Source: DAOUJW01 sp034421015
GTDB lineage: Bacteria > Chloroflexota > Dehalococcoidia > Lucifugimonadales > UBA2985
Direction: 5' to 3'
DNA length: 64,000 bases
Assembly: GCA_034421015.1 (NCBI GenBank)
Contig: DAOUKT010000033.1
Location: 1 to 64,000, forward strand
Shown here: piece by piece, positions 52,126 to 60,994 of the stretch
How the letters are laid out: every line of letters begins with the position of its first letter
Numbering within the stretch: the stretch's first letter is position 1
Notes under the pieces: generated by a model
Databases searched by the model: none
What the model was told of the DNA's origin: nothing
Seen by the model: only the letters and a program-made list of their open reading frames with translations
Program-made: the position numbers and the translations under genes

Positions 52126-52896
52126 ATGGCGACGACGTCAGAACCGAGAATCTCAGTTGAAGACTTGACAGTCGTGCGCGGTGGACACGTTGCCCTGGCT
52201 GATGTGACCTTCAGCGTGACCGAGGGCACCCTCATGGGCGTCCTCGGTCCAAACGGCGCCGGAAAGAGCACCCTGTTCGAGGCAATTGCCGGCACCCTCC
52301 CCGTAGCCCGGGGCAGAGTAAGGCTGCACGGAGCGGCGTCGAAAAGAGGCGCGCTGGCCTACGTGCCGCAGCGCGACAGAATAAACTGGACATTCCCGGC
52401 CACCGTCCTGGACGTTGTGACTATGGGCAGATACTGGAACGTTGGGTGGTTGCGACAGCCCGGCAGAAAAGACAAGACAATTGTCCGCACGTGCCTGGAG
52501 CGCGTTGGCATGTGGGAGCATCGCTCTGACAGGATTACCGAGCTCTCCGGCGGCCAGCGCCAGAGAGCGTTCATCGCACGGGCCCTGGCCCAGGAGGCCA
52601 GCGTCATACTTCTGGACGAGGCGTTCAGCGGTGTGGACGTGGGAGCGCAAGAGGGGATTGTGGAGGTGCTTCAGTCCCTTCGAGACGAGGGCAAGGTGGT
52701 GATGCTTGCTACCCACGACCTGACCAGTCTTGCCCAGCGCTTTGACCAGTGCCTGTGCATCAACCATCATGTATGCGCCTGCGGCCCCCCGGGCGAGGTC
52801 TTCACCGCAGAGGTGTTTGAGGAGCTCTACGGCTCCCACAGCCTTGAGTTCGCACCGGACCACTACGCCCCGCACTCCCACGAGAAACAGCCGTGA
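52126..52896 (+). CDS. znuC: zinc/manganese ABC importer ATP-binding protein
   Basis: This 256-residue ATPase has Walker A GPNGAGKST, a Q-loop in YVPQRDRINWTFPATVLDVVTMGRY, signature LSGGQRQR, Walker B VILLDEAFSGVD and H-loop ATHD. The phrase RDRINWTFPATVLDVV is characteristic of the Mn/Zn (MntB/ZnuC) family. The C-terminus ends in His-rich HYAPHSHEK. Its stop overlaps the permease start (GTGA). Confidence 0.92.
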   Translation: MATTSEPRISVEDLTVVRGGHVALADVTFSVTEGTLMGVLGPNGAGKSTLFEAIAGTLPVARGRVRLHGAASKRGALAYVPQRDRINWTFPATVLDVVTMGRYWNVGWLRQPGRKDKTIVRTCLERVGMWEHRSDRITELSGGQRQRAFIARALAQEASVILLDEAFSGVDVGAQEGIVEVLQSLRDEGKVVMLATHDLTSLAQRFDQCLCINHHVCACGPPGEVFTAEVFEELYGSHSLEFAPDHYAPHSHEKQP

Positions 52897-53732
52897 TCGA
52901 CTTCATATTTGACCCGTTCCAGTACAGCTTCATGGTGCGGGCGCTGGTAGTTTCCGTGCTCGTAGGGGTGATGTGCCCGATTCTGGGCGCGTACGTCATA
53001 ACCCGCGGGCGGGCGTTCATGGGTGACGCACTGGCCCACTCGGTGCTGCCCGGTATGGTGGTGGCGTTCCTGCTGGGTATCAGTCCCTTTTTCGCAGCGG
53101 TGCCGGCTGGAATAGCCATAGCCATCCTGATGGGGTCGGTCAGCCGACGAACCGGCGTCAGCGAAGACACATCCATTGGCATCATCTTTGCTGGTATGTT
53201 TGCCCTCGGCCTCGTGATGCTCTCCCGGGCGAACAACATCAAAGTGAATATCGAAGACCTGCTCCTTGGACAGGTGCTGGGCGTTACCCAGACCGATGTG
53301 TACATCTCCCTTGCCCTGACCGCGCTGGTCCTCGCGGGGCTGTACACCTTTCACCGCCAGCTTGTCTACACCACCTTTGACGAGGTGGGAGCGTCGGTGC
53401 TGGGCATCAGGACCGGGCTGGTGGAGTACGTGCTCCTTGCGCTTCTCGCGCTGGTGATAGTCATAGGAATCCAGGCCGCCGGGATTGTGCTGGTGATGGC
53501 CATGCTCATCACGCCCGCTGCCACAGCCTACCTGCTGGCAAGGCGATTTGTGGGGGTGATGGTGTTAGGCGGAGTGATCGGCGCGGCTTCCGCTGTGTCC
53601 GGCCTCTACCTCTCATTCTATGCAGACCTGCCCTCCGGTCCCGCTATGGCCCTGGTGGCGACCGTGATGTTCGGGGCCGCGGCTACGGTAAATTCGCTCA
53701 AGAGAGGCTTGGCTGCCAGGGGAGAGGCGTAG
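52893..53732 (+). CDS. znuB: zinc/manganese ABC importer permease
   Basis: This 279-residue ABC-3 family permease has about eight hydrophobic segments. Typical pieces are GVMCPILGAYVITRGRAFMGDALAHSVLPGMVVAFLLG and IQAAGIVLVMAMLITPAATAYLLARRF. The GTG start overlaps the ATPase stop by four bases. With the two upstream genes it completes an importer for zinc or manganese. The His-rich features around it favour zinc. Confidence 0.92.
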   Translation: MIDFIFDPFQYSFMVRALVVSVLVGVMCPILGAYVITRGRAFMGDALAHSVLPGMVVAFLLGISPFFAAVPAGIAIAILMGSVSRRTGVSEDTSIGIIFAGMFALGLVMLSRANNIKVNIEDLLLGQVLGVTQTDVYISLALTALVLAGLYTFHRQLVYTTFDEVGASVLGIRTGLVEYVLLALLALVIVIGIQAAGIVLVMAMLITPAATAYLLARRFVGVMVLGGVIGAASAVSGLYLSFYADLPSGPAMALVATVMFGAAATVNSLKRGLAARGEA

Positions 53733-53848
53733 GCTCCAGGGTAAGTTGAGGTCAGGTCTCGAAGGCGGTTCGCAACGGAAGTGAATCGCCATAATATTAT
53801 CGCGTCTGGAATTCGCCCGCGCCTTGTGTCCTATAGCCTTCGTTGTGC

Positions 53849-53854
53849 TATAAT
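53849..53854 (+). promoter_or_regulatory. -10 box of the CDF exporter gene
   Basis: TATAAT lies 23 bases before the ATG at 53877. A TTGTGT 19 bases upstream may be the -35, slightly too far. The exporter thus seems to have its own promoter, separate from the importer operon. Confidence 0.5.
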
Positions 53855-53876
53855 TCTCGACCAAGGAGACGTGGAC

Positions 53877-55112
53877 ATGCCGGAGAGCGAACGCAGAGAG
53901 CCTGGCCATTCGGATCACGACCACGATGACCATTCCGGTCACGACCATGACGCTCACTCTGGTCACGACCATGACGCCCACTCCGATCACGACCATGACG
54001 CTCACGCCGAGCATGACCATGACGCCCACTCCGGCCACGACCACGACGCCCACTCCGGCCATGACCACGACGCCCACGCCGGCCATGACCATGACGCCCA
54101 CGCCGGCCATGACCATGACCATGATGACCATGATGATCATGACGATCATTCAGGGCATGATCACTCCGGTCACGGGCACGAGGGCCATGACCACGCCCAC
54201 GACCTGCGGGGCGCCAGCCGCCGCAGCCTGATCATCGCCCTTGTACTTATCTCCTCCTACATGGTAGCGGAGGTTATTGGGGGAATAGTATCAGGCAGCC
54301 TGGCTCTCCTGGCCGACGCCGGACACATGCTCACAGACGCCGCGGCCATCGTCATGGCGCTGGTGGCAATGTGGATTGCAGGCAGAGACGCTTCCCCGGA
54401 GCGGACGTTTGGTTACTATCGCACTGAGGTGCTGGCCGCCATGGCCAATGCCTTTGGCCTGTGGCTGATAGCAGGCTGGATTGTATTTGAGGCGTACCAC
54501 CGCGCCTTCAGCGAAGAAGTGCACGTGGACGGGCTGCCGGTGCTGATAGTAGGCGCCGGTGGCTTCTTGATTAACCTCGCGGCCGCATGGATGCTACACC
54601 GCTCGTCGGAGCACAGTGTGAACGTGGAAGGGGCCTTCCAGCACGTCCTGGCAGACCTGCTGGGTTCCGTAGCAGTTATAGCGTCGGGAATAGTCATTCT
54701 CACCACGGGCTGGGTGCTGGTAGATCCGATTCTCAGCGTCCTGATTGCGCTGTTCATTGTGTACAATACACGCGGTCTGCTGGTTACGGTCCTGAACGTG
54801 CTCCTGGAAGGAGTCCCAAAGCACGTAGACGTGTACAAACTCTGCAGCGACCTGGAAAACATTGAGGGAGTTACCGTTATTCACGACGTTCACGTGTGGA
54901 CCATCACTTCCGGGAACGAGGCGTTCACGGCCCATATCCTGGTGGACCCCTCCTATGAGGGCGACGTTGACGAAATGCTGCGTAGGATGCACAGGGTAGC
55001 CAAGCGCACCCACGGCATAGGGCACGTGACGTTGCAGCTTGAGCGATCGGCGGGGGAGTGCACTGAGCAGCATCACGTGGGCCATCTTGTGGCCCATTCC
55101 CGGGCGGGCTAA
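53877..55112 (+). CDS. CDF-family zinc/cation efflux protein with His/Asp repeat N-terminus
   Basis: This 411-residue protein begins at ATG 53877 after AAGGAGACG. Residues 8-100 are an unusually long His/Asp-rich tail of eight units of the type (S/A)GHDHDAH, then HDHDDHDDHDDH. The cation diffusion facilitator core follows: six helices, with LALLADAGHMLTDAAAIVMAL (metal site HxxxD), FGYYRTEVLAAMANAFGLWLIAG and VNVEGAFQHVLADLLGSVAVI (HxxxD again). A cytoplasmic C-terminal domain (VPKHVDVYKLCSDLENIEGVTVIHDVHVWTI) ends the protein. It exports Zn2+ (perhaps Co/Cd) by proton exchange. Confidence 0.92.
   Translation: MPESERREPGHSDHDHDDHSGHDHDAHSGHDHDAHSDHDHDAHAEHDHDAHSGHDHDAHSGHDHDAHAGHDHDAHAGHDHDHDDHDDHDDHSGHDHSGHGHEGHDHAHDLRGASRRSLIIALVLISSYMVAEVIGGIVSGSLALLADAGHMLTDAAAIVMALVAMWIAGRDASPERTFGYYRTEVLAAMANAFGLWLIAGWIVFEAYHRAFSEEVHVDGLPVLIVGAGGFLINLAAAWMLHRSSEHSVNVEGAFQHVLADLLGSVAVIASGIVILTTGWVLVDPILSVLIALFIVYNTRGLLVTVLNVLLEGVPKHVDVYKLCSDLENIEGVTVIHDVHVWTITSGNEAFTAHILVDPSYEGDVDEMLRRMHRVAKRTHGIGHVTLQLERSAGECTEQHHVGHLVAHSRAG
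53928..54170 (+). repeat. 24-bp tandem repeats encoding the His/Asp tail
   Basis: A 24-base unit based on GGTCACGACCATGACGCTCACTCC is repeated about eight times with small changes, then degenerates to CATGATGACCATGATGAT. It is in frame with the CDF gene and encodes the 8-residue unit (S/A)(G/D/E)HDHDAH. It is likely prone to length change. Confidence 0.85.
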
Positions 55113-55160
55113 CCTGGGCCTCTCAGACAGAGTTCTTTTCGAGCCTGCGCCGAAAACCAA

Positions 55161-55192
55161 GAGTCCCTCAGCTCTACAGAACTGAGGGACTC
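55161..55192. terminator. bidirectional terminator between the CDF and His/Cys-repeat genes
   Basis: GAGTCCCTCAG and CTGAGGGACTC form a perfect 11-bp stem with a 10-base loop. On the plus strand it is followed by TTCT, on the minus strand by TTGGTTTTC. It lies between the two converging stop codons. Confidence 0.75.
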
Positions 55193-55216
55193 TTCTCAGG
55201 TAAGGAGGTTCAAGCC

Positions 55217-55441
55217 CTAGGCCGCGTGGGTGTGGTGCTCGTGCTCGTCGCACTCATGCGGGTCGTGGACGTGACCGGGCTCATCGCCATGGTGCTCGTG
55301 GGTGTCGCACTCATGGATTGAGTGGGCATGGTCTTCCACGTGATGCTCGTGCTCGTCGCACTCGTGCGGGTCGTGGACGTGACCGGGCTCGTCGCCGTGG
55401 TGCTCGTGCTCGTCACACTCATGTGCCGTGTGCTGCTGCAT
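55217..55441 (-). CDS. 74-residue His/Cys repeat protein, putative metal-binding peptide
   Basis: The small acidic protein has 24 His and 4 Cys in 74 residues. It is built of four HEC-D-(E/T)-HEHH units separated by GDEPGHVHDP (twice) and VEDHAHSI (once). No known family or signal peptide is seen. A strong ribosome site (AAGGAGGAG) and a good promoter (55490-55518) show that it is a real gene. Convergent with the CDF exporter and near ZnuABC, it is probably a cytosolic zinc (or nickel/copper) buffer, like a metallothionein in role. That is inference from composition and place. Confidence 0.8.
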   Translation of the reverse strand: MQQHTAHECDEHEHHGDEPGHVHDPHECDEHEHHVEDHAHSIHECDTHEHHGDEPGHVHDPHECDEHEHHTHAA

Positions 55442-55489
55442 GACTCCTCCTTTCTCAAGCGTTGGAGTTACCTCGCCTCGTATAGTAGC

Positions 55490-55518
55490 AAGATATGAAC
55501 TTGGAAGCGCATTGTCAA
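55490..55518 (-). promoter_or_regulatory. promoter of the His/Cys-repeat gene
   Basis: On the minus strand TTGACA (55518-55513, perfect -35) is followed after 17 bases by TATCTT (55495-55490). The start codon is at 55441, so the leader is about 40 bases. TACTAT a little downstream is an alternative -10. Confidence 0.7.
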
Positions 55519-55798
55519 TAAAAACTAAGACATCGTATCATATTTCGTCGCTGCCTTTGTGGGTAGCGCATCTTTACATAGCTCCGTGGGAGCGAGAGCG
55601 CAATTTTGATATTGTGTTTTGCGATTCCACCTTGGCCCGGGCAACGCGGCTCGGCCCGGCTTTCCGCGTCGCTGCGACTTCTCAAGGGCTGGTCTCCAAG
55701 CCTTTGATGTGTGAACATAGTCTTACCTCACGTCAATTCAGCCGGCTGACGGCGGATGACATCTTCTGATTGTATACGCGCATAGGAGCAGGGATAAA
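55519..55798. other. intergenic region, nothing recognised
   Basis: These 280 bases precede the oligopeptide-binding lipoprotein gene. Short frames on both strands show no family resemblance. No hairpin stronger than a few base pairs was noticed. Confidence 0.4.
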
Positions 55799-58036
55799 AT
55801 GAAGCTTGCAGTTGGCGTCATCCTGGTTTTCCTGGCACTCGCAATAGTGGCGGCGTGTGACGGGGCGACTGCGCCAACGCCTGCGCCCAGCCCAACGGAG
55901 GTCCCAGCTCCCACCCGGACGCCCGTTCCAACCGATACCCCAGCCCCGACCGAAACGCCCGCGCCCACGGAGACGCCTGTCCCCACTCAAACACCGATTC
56001 CAACGGCGACCCCGGCGCCAACCGCGTCTCCCACGCCTGCGCCTGACGCTGCTCCGACTGCGGTTGCCGTCAGCTACGTCCCCTATGAAGACCGGACCAT
56101 TGGCGTCCGGTTCCTGATTCCTGACGGGTGGGAGAAATCGGAGAGCGGGGAGCTTGGAGAGTGGTTGCAGCTTGTCAGCGAGGATGGAAAAACCAGCCTT
56201 ACGCTGCAGGTCGAGGCTTATGATCCCGGCTCCACTCTGAGCCAGCGGATGGACGTGCTGCTGTATGAGATTGCGACCGAGGAACCGGAGACGATTGTGG
56301 ACCGGCTCGGCGCGATTACCCTGGCCGACGGCTCTGATGCACTGCGCGCCGATCTTCTGCAGCCGGGCGTCGATGGGCAGACGGTGAGGCGCATGCAGAT
56401 AGCGGAGCGCGGCGGCTTCACCTTCGCTCTGTCGCTGGTCATGCCCAGGTCTGAGGAGGAGAACCTGCATAACCTGACCGTCAACGTTCTGGACCGCTTC
56501 GCCAGCTTCCCGCCCGCCCCCTACGGCATCGAGCGTGACCGGGCTTTCACCATGCCAACGGGTGAGCCGTCCACCCTGGACCCGGCCATCGCCAGGGAGG
56601 CCACGTCTCACCTGTACGTGAGCGGCATCTTCAGCGGCCTGGTCCGTTTCGGTGACGATCTGTCGGTCCGGCCTGACCTTGCAGAGGGATGGGTGATCGA
56701 CGAGGCCGGTGTCGTCTACACATTCACGCTTCGCGAAGGCGTTACCTTCCACGACGGCGCTCCCATAACTGCCGGCGACGTCAAGTATTCAATAGAGCGC
56801 GCCACCGACCCCGATCTGCACAGCGACACGGCGCCGCTTTACCTGGGTGATATTGTCGGGGTTCACGAGAAGCTGGAAGGGGAGGCCGATGAGGTTGCCG
56901 GCGTGGAGGTGGTCGACGAGCGCACCATCCGCATCACCATCGACTCGCCGAAAGAGTACTTCCTGGCCAAACTGACATACCCCGTCAGCGCGGTGGTAGA
57001 CGGTCGACAGATAGAAGCCCTTGGCGCTGACTGGTGGATGAGCGACGAGATCAACGGTTCCGGCCCCTACCGGCTTATGGTATGGGACCGGGAAGAGGTC
57101 ATCATCCTCCGGCGCTATGACGGCTACCACGATCCGGTCACCCTGGAGTACTTCATCTCGCCCAGCGCCCCCATTCCGGGCGCGCGCTCCCTTCAAATGT
57201 ACGAGACTGACGCCTGGGACGGCCTGTTCGTGAGGCCCGCGTCCCTGTCCTGGATTCGCGAAGACCCACTGCTCAGCGGCCAGCTGCACGAGTACGACCG
57301 GCTGACAACCTTCTACATCTCGGTGGACGGGACGCGGCCGCCCTTTGACGATCCGAAGGTGCGTCTGGCATTCGGGATGGCCCTGGACAGGCGGGCTCTG
57401 ATTGACGGGGTATACGGGGGAACCGTCACCTTTGCCAACGGCCTGCTGCCGCCCGGAATGCCGGGCTACAGTGAGTCCTTGATGGGGATTCCCTTCGATC
57501 CGGAGGAGGCCCGCCGGCTGCTCTCCGAGTCCCGGTACGCAGACGATTTCCCGGAGGTGGTCTTCTCCACTGTGGACGTGAGAGATGGCGACCCTCCGCT
57601 ATCGGTGCGGTACATGATTGATTCGTGGAGAGAGCATCTGGGCGTGGAGGTGCAGACGGACTTCCTGGATGCGGAGAGCTTCTACTACCTGGTGGAGGAA
57701 GAGGGGCAGCACATCTACACCACCGGCTGGGTGGCGGATTACCCTGACCCCGAGAACTACCTGGACCTGCTCCTGCACTCGGACAGGCACAACGCCAGAT
57801 ACGCCAACCCTGAGTTCGACAGCCTGCTGGAGCGCGCAAGGGTGGAGCAGGACCGGGAGGCGCGCCTGGCCCTGTACCGGGAGGCGGAGCAGCTGCTTAT
57901 GGACGACGCGGGAGTCATTCCCCTGTTCCACGTCAGTGACTACGTGTTGCTGCGTCCCCACGTCCAAGGTTTCAAGGTCTCGATTGCGGGCCAACCGGCC
58001 CTGGGCGGGATCACCCTGGACCCTATCGAGGAGTAG
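55799..58036 (+). CDS. ABC substrate-binding lipoprotein (SBP_bac_5 family) with extra N-terminal domain
   Basis: This 745-residue lipoprotein has a signal ending ALAIVAAC and a 60-residue Pro/Thr linker (repeats like PTETPAPTETPVPTQ). A domain of about 150 residues follows (about 95-245: YEDRTIGVRFLIPDGWEKSES to LHNLTVNVLDRFASF), resembling PsbP/DUF1795 lipoprotein domains. The oligopeptide-binding SBP_bac_5 domain starts near FTMPTGEPSTLDPAIAREATSHLYVSGIFSGLVRF and contains FHDGAPITAGDVKYSIERA and ADYPDPENYLDLLLHSD. No ABC permease or ATPase is adjacent, so it either serves a transporter elsewhere or acts as a receptor. The SBP_bac_5 assignment is firm. Confidence 0.87.
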   Translation: MKLAVGVILVFLALAIVAACDGATAPTPAPSPTEVPAPTRTPVPTDTPAPTETPAPTETPVPTQTPIPTATPAPTASPTPAPDAAPTAVAVSYVPYEDRTIGVRFLIPDGWEKSESGELGEWLQLVSEDGKTSLTLQVEAYDPGSTLSQRMDVLLYEIATEEPETIVDRLGAITLADGSDALRADLLQPGVDGQTVRRMQIAERGGFTFALSLVMPRSEEENLHNLTVNVLDRFASFPPAPYGIERDRAFTMPTGEPSTLDPAIAREATSHLYVSGIFSGLVRFGDDLSVRPDLAEGWVIDEAGVVYTFTLREGVTFHDGAPITAGDVKYSIERATDPDLHSDTAPLYLGDIVGVHEKLEGEADEVAGVEVVDERTIRITIDSPKEYFLAKLTYPVSAVVDGRQIEALGADWWMSDEINGSGPYRLMVWDREEVIILRRYDGYHDPVTLEYFISPSAPIPGARSLQMYETDAWDGLFVRPASLSWIREDPLLSGQLHEYDRLTTFYISVDGTRPPFDDPKVRLAFGMALDRRALIDGVYGGTVTFANGLLPPGMPGYSESLMGIPFDPEEARRLLSESRYADDFPEVVFSTVDVRDGDPPLSVRYMIDSWREHLGVEVQTDFLDAESFYYLVEEEGQHIYTTGWVADYPDPENYLDLLLHSDRHNARYANPEFDSLLERARVEQDREARLALYREAEQLLMDDAGVIPLFHVSDYVLLRPHVQGFKVSIAGQPALGGITLDPIEE

Positions 58037-58072
58037 AACGAGGGTCGCCGGAGACCTTCGGCTGGAGCTGCG

Positions 58073-59347
58073 CTAGTCCCGGTGACGCGGCGGGATTGCT
58101 GCGAAGGCTGCGACGGCGCACGCGGCAGGCAGGGCCAGGAATACCGCCGTGGCCAGGGTGTAGCTATTGAAGACGTCGAACATAAAGCCAAAGGGGAGGG
58201 GGCCCAGGGCCGCTGAGGCCACCATGCCCGTAGTGACAACGCCCCGAATGGAACCCAGGTTGGCCCGGCCGTAGTAGTTGGGCCAGATGACCGCGGCGGT
58301 AGTCATCAGGATTCCCCCACCCAATCCAAGGGACAGGCCGTACAGAAGGGCGTGCCAGGGATGGGCCATCACGAAGGTCAGCAGCATAGAGAAGACCAGG
58401 ATGAACTGGCCGCCCGCCAGGACAAACCGATTGGGAACCCTGTCGCACAGGAAGCCCGCCAGGAACGTCCCGGACAGGGCCCCGGGCGCGATGACGCTGA
58501 GGGCTGAGGCCGCCACCCCTGCGTCCAGTCCCCGGCTGTCCATGACCGATACGTTGTGGAACACCAGCGCGGTCGAAATCAGCGAGTGGGAGGACCCGGC
58601 GAAAATCAGCAGCCAGAAGGCGCGTGTCCTGAGGGCCTCCGCCAGGGTGAAGTTGACCTCGCCCGCAACGGCGTCGGTCGTTCCCAGGTCGGACGGGCCC
58701 CGGTCTCCGTCGGGATGGAGGCCCAGGGACTCTGGATTCCTTCGTACCAGCAGGATCGCGGGCGCAAGCATCAGGACCCAGACCAGCAAGCCAAGGGCGA
58801 CCCACGCGCTTCGCCAGCCGTAGGTCGTGATGAGGAGGTAAATCAGGGGCGGGAAAGCGGCCTGGCTGGCCACGCCTCCAAGGGTGTTCAGCGCCATGAC
58901 CCTGCCCCGGAGCCGCACGAACCAGAGGGCTATCAGGGTTGTGGGGATCAGCGTCAAAGACCCCTGGCCCAGGATTCTGATGAGCGCGAACCCTGCGTAG
59001 AGATGCCATTCCCGGGAGACCTGGCTCAGCGAAATCAGGGCTATCCCGAACAGAAGCGCCACGACCGCCAGCATCACCCGCGCGCCGTGCCTGTCCAGCA
59101 GGCGGCCCACCAGGAACATTGAAGCGGCGGCCGTGAGGGAGCCCGCAGTGTAGAGACCGGAGACGGTTGTCCTGGACCAGCCAAGCTCCTCGATTATTGG
59201 ATTGACGAAGACTGAGACGGAGTAGGTCTGGCCGGGGCCGGAGGTGAACATTCCCAGCCCTGTCACACCCAGGATGACCCAGCCGTAGAAGAAGGGAATG
59301 CGGGTGGGCCAGGGCTGGAGCGCGGCTTGTCGCAAACTGGAGTCCAT
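58073..59347 (-). CDS. MFS transporter (OFA-like monocarboxylate type)
   Basis: This 424-residue membrane protein has about twelve hydrophobic segments. It begins RIPFFYGWVILGVTGLGMFTSGPGQTYSVSVFVNPIIEELGWSRTTVSGLYTAGSL, a pattern common in the oxalate/formate and monocarboxylate MFS group. GRLLDRHGARVML is the loop 2-3 motif. I use ATG 59347; an upstream TTG at 59407 would add 20 residues without a ribosome site. It is divergent from another MFS gene of the same type at 59550. Confidence 0.83.
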   Translation of the reverse strand: MDSSLRQAALQPWPTRIPFFYGWVILGVTGLGMFTSGPGQTYSVSVFVNPIIEELGWSRTTVSGLYTAGSLTAAASMFLVGRLLDRHGARVMLAVVALLFGIALISLSQVSREWHLYAGFALIRILGQGSLTLIPTTLIALWFVRLRGRVMALNTLGGVASQAAFPPLIYLLITTYGWRSAWVALGLLVWVLMLAPAILLVRRNPESLGLHPDGDRGPSDLGTTDAVAGEVNFTLAEALRTRAFWLLIFAGSSHSLISTALVFHNVSVMDSRGLDAGVAASALSVIAPGALSGTFLAGFLCDRVPNRFVLAGGQFILVFSMLLTFVMAHPWHALLYGLSLGLGGGILMTTAAVIWPNYYGRANLGSIRGVVTTGMVASAALGPLPFGFMFDVFNSYTLATAVFLALPAACAVAAFAAIPPRHRD

Positions 59348-59549
59348 TGGATGATTATATATTCGGTTCAGGGAGGTGAGAACCCGCAGGGATATGCCTG
59401 TCTCCAACGTCTTCGAAAGGTCAGGCGTGACATTCGCGCCTGAAGTGTGGTATTGTGCATCAGTCAGGGGCGATATTCACGGCAACCGCGCCCTTATTCC
59501 GGCCCTCGGGTTTCTGGCCCGTGGGCGCCCTAGGAGATAATGGATTCCT

Positions 59550-60863
59550 TTGGACCCCGACCCTCCAAGTAGAGGCAGCCAGGGTAGAAGGCCCAGTTCC
59601 TCTGTAGATTCCGAACCACCAGGACGCTCCCGCGTCTTCTACGGATGGTGGATAGTTGCCGCCGCGACTGTGGCAGGCACCATTCAGTCTGCCGTGTTCA
59701 ACACGGGCGCACAGGCGCTCTTCCTTCCACTCCAGAGGGAGTTTGGGGCCACCCGCACCGCCATCACGGTCGCTTTTTCCCTCAGAAGGCTGGAGGGCGG
59801 ACTGACTGGGCCGCTTGAAGGGTATCTTATCCACTGGATTGGGCCTCGCCGCTACATGATGGCTGGATGGGTCATATTCGGGGCGGGCTTCATACTCTTG
59901 AGCTTTTCTCAGAACATATACCACTTCTACGTGTCGTTCCTTGTGATTACCCTGGGCCAGAGCGTCGCCGGATTCCTGCCCATAGTCACCGTTCTGATCA
60001 ACTGGTTCAACGCCTGGCGAGGGAGAGCCATCGCCATCTACCAGCTGGGCGGGAGCCTGGGAGCGCTGCTGATTCCCGCCTTTACCTGGTCGATTCTATA
60101 TTTAGGATGGCGCCCAACCACACTGGCCGTAGGAATCGTCACCATAATCATCGGTATCCCGCTGGCGGTCGTGATGAGATCTGGCCCCGAGGGGTATGGG
60201 TACCTGCCGGACGGAAAGCGGCCTGAAAGCCAGGAGGCTTCAGAGTCGGACAACACAGCCCAGGACGTGGCGGGCCCCACAGTCCTCCAGTCGCTGAAAG
60301 ACCGCAGCTTCTGGTTCCTGGCCCTGTCCCACTCCGCCGGAATCACTGCCTGGGGCGCGCTCCAGGTCCACCAGATACCGGCGCTGGTAGATATAGGCAT
60401 TGATGAGCTGGCGGCAGCCGGCATACTCTCCTATACCCTAGGGGTTGCCGCGATAGGCCGGGTGGTAGGAGGTTTCCTGGGCGATTTGCTCGGTCCCCGC
60501 AAGGTGACGGCAGCGGCGTTCATCTTCCAAGGGGTCTCGGTGACCATACTGGCCTTTGCCACCAACATGACCCAGGTCATGGTCTTTGCGACAATATTCG
60601 GGGTTGCTTTCGGAGCGCGCGGTACTCTCATGACCGTGCTGAGAGCGGAGGTCTTCGGCAGAGAGAACTTCTCGCGCCTGGCCGGGCTTATGGACCCAAT
60701 CAGCAGCGTGTCCGTCTTCGTCACCCCCCTGGTTGCGGCGTGGATGTTCGATACCCTTGGCTCATACCAGCTTGCGTTCCTTGGGTTGGCGGCGCTGAAT
60801 GCCTCCGGCGCTCTGCTGCTGCTGGGAATCCGCGTCCCACCTTCAAGCCGGTCCAGCCGGTGA
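59550..60863 (+). CDS. MFS transporter (OFA-like monocarboxylate type)
   Basis: This 437-residue protein has a 30-residue polar N-terminus and then about twelve hydrophobic segments. FYGWWIVAAATVAGTIQSAVFNTGAQALFLPLQREFGATRTAITVAFSLRRLEGG matches the start of the divergent neighbour in type. The sequences are similar in architecture but not close copies. The substrate is unknown. The TTG start at 59550 has AGGAG 13 bases upstream, a long spacing, so the start is uncertain. Confidence 0.82.
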   Translation: MDPDPPSRGSQGRRPSSSVDSEPPGRSRVFYGWWIVAAATVAGTIQSAVFNTGAQALFLPLQREFGATRTAITVAFSLRRLEGGLTGPLEGYLIHWIGPRRYMMAGWVIFGAGFILLSFSQNIYHFYVSFLVITLGQSVAGFLPIVTVLINWFNAWRGRAIAIYQLGGSLGALLIPAFTWSILYLGWRPTTLAVGIVTIIIGIPLAVVMRSGPEGYGYLPDGKRPESQEASESDNTAQDVAGPTVLQSLKDRSFWFLALSHSAGITAWGALQVHQIPALVDIGIDELAAAGILSYTLGVAAIGRVVGGFLGDLLGPRKVTAAAFIFQGVSVTILAFATNMTQVMVFATIFGVAFGARGTLMTVLRAEVFGRENFSRLAGLMDPISSVSVFVTPLVAAWMFDTLGSYQLAFLGLAALNASGALLLLGIRVPPSSRSSR

Positions 60864-60994
60864 CCTGCGTCTAGCTACCGAATTCCCAAGGTGATAGAAT
60901 AAACGCGTAGGAGGTCTCCAGCGCCGCTTTCAGGGCTGGAGATACTTATATATTGCCAGCCCCCAGGCGGCGGCCTTGGGCAGAGCAGGTGCGA

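Noticed and set aside
53928..54170. Regular repeats as a CRISPR-like array or microsatellite
   Set aside because: The 24-base units are contiguous, have no spacers, and stay in frame as the His/Asp tail of the CDF gene.
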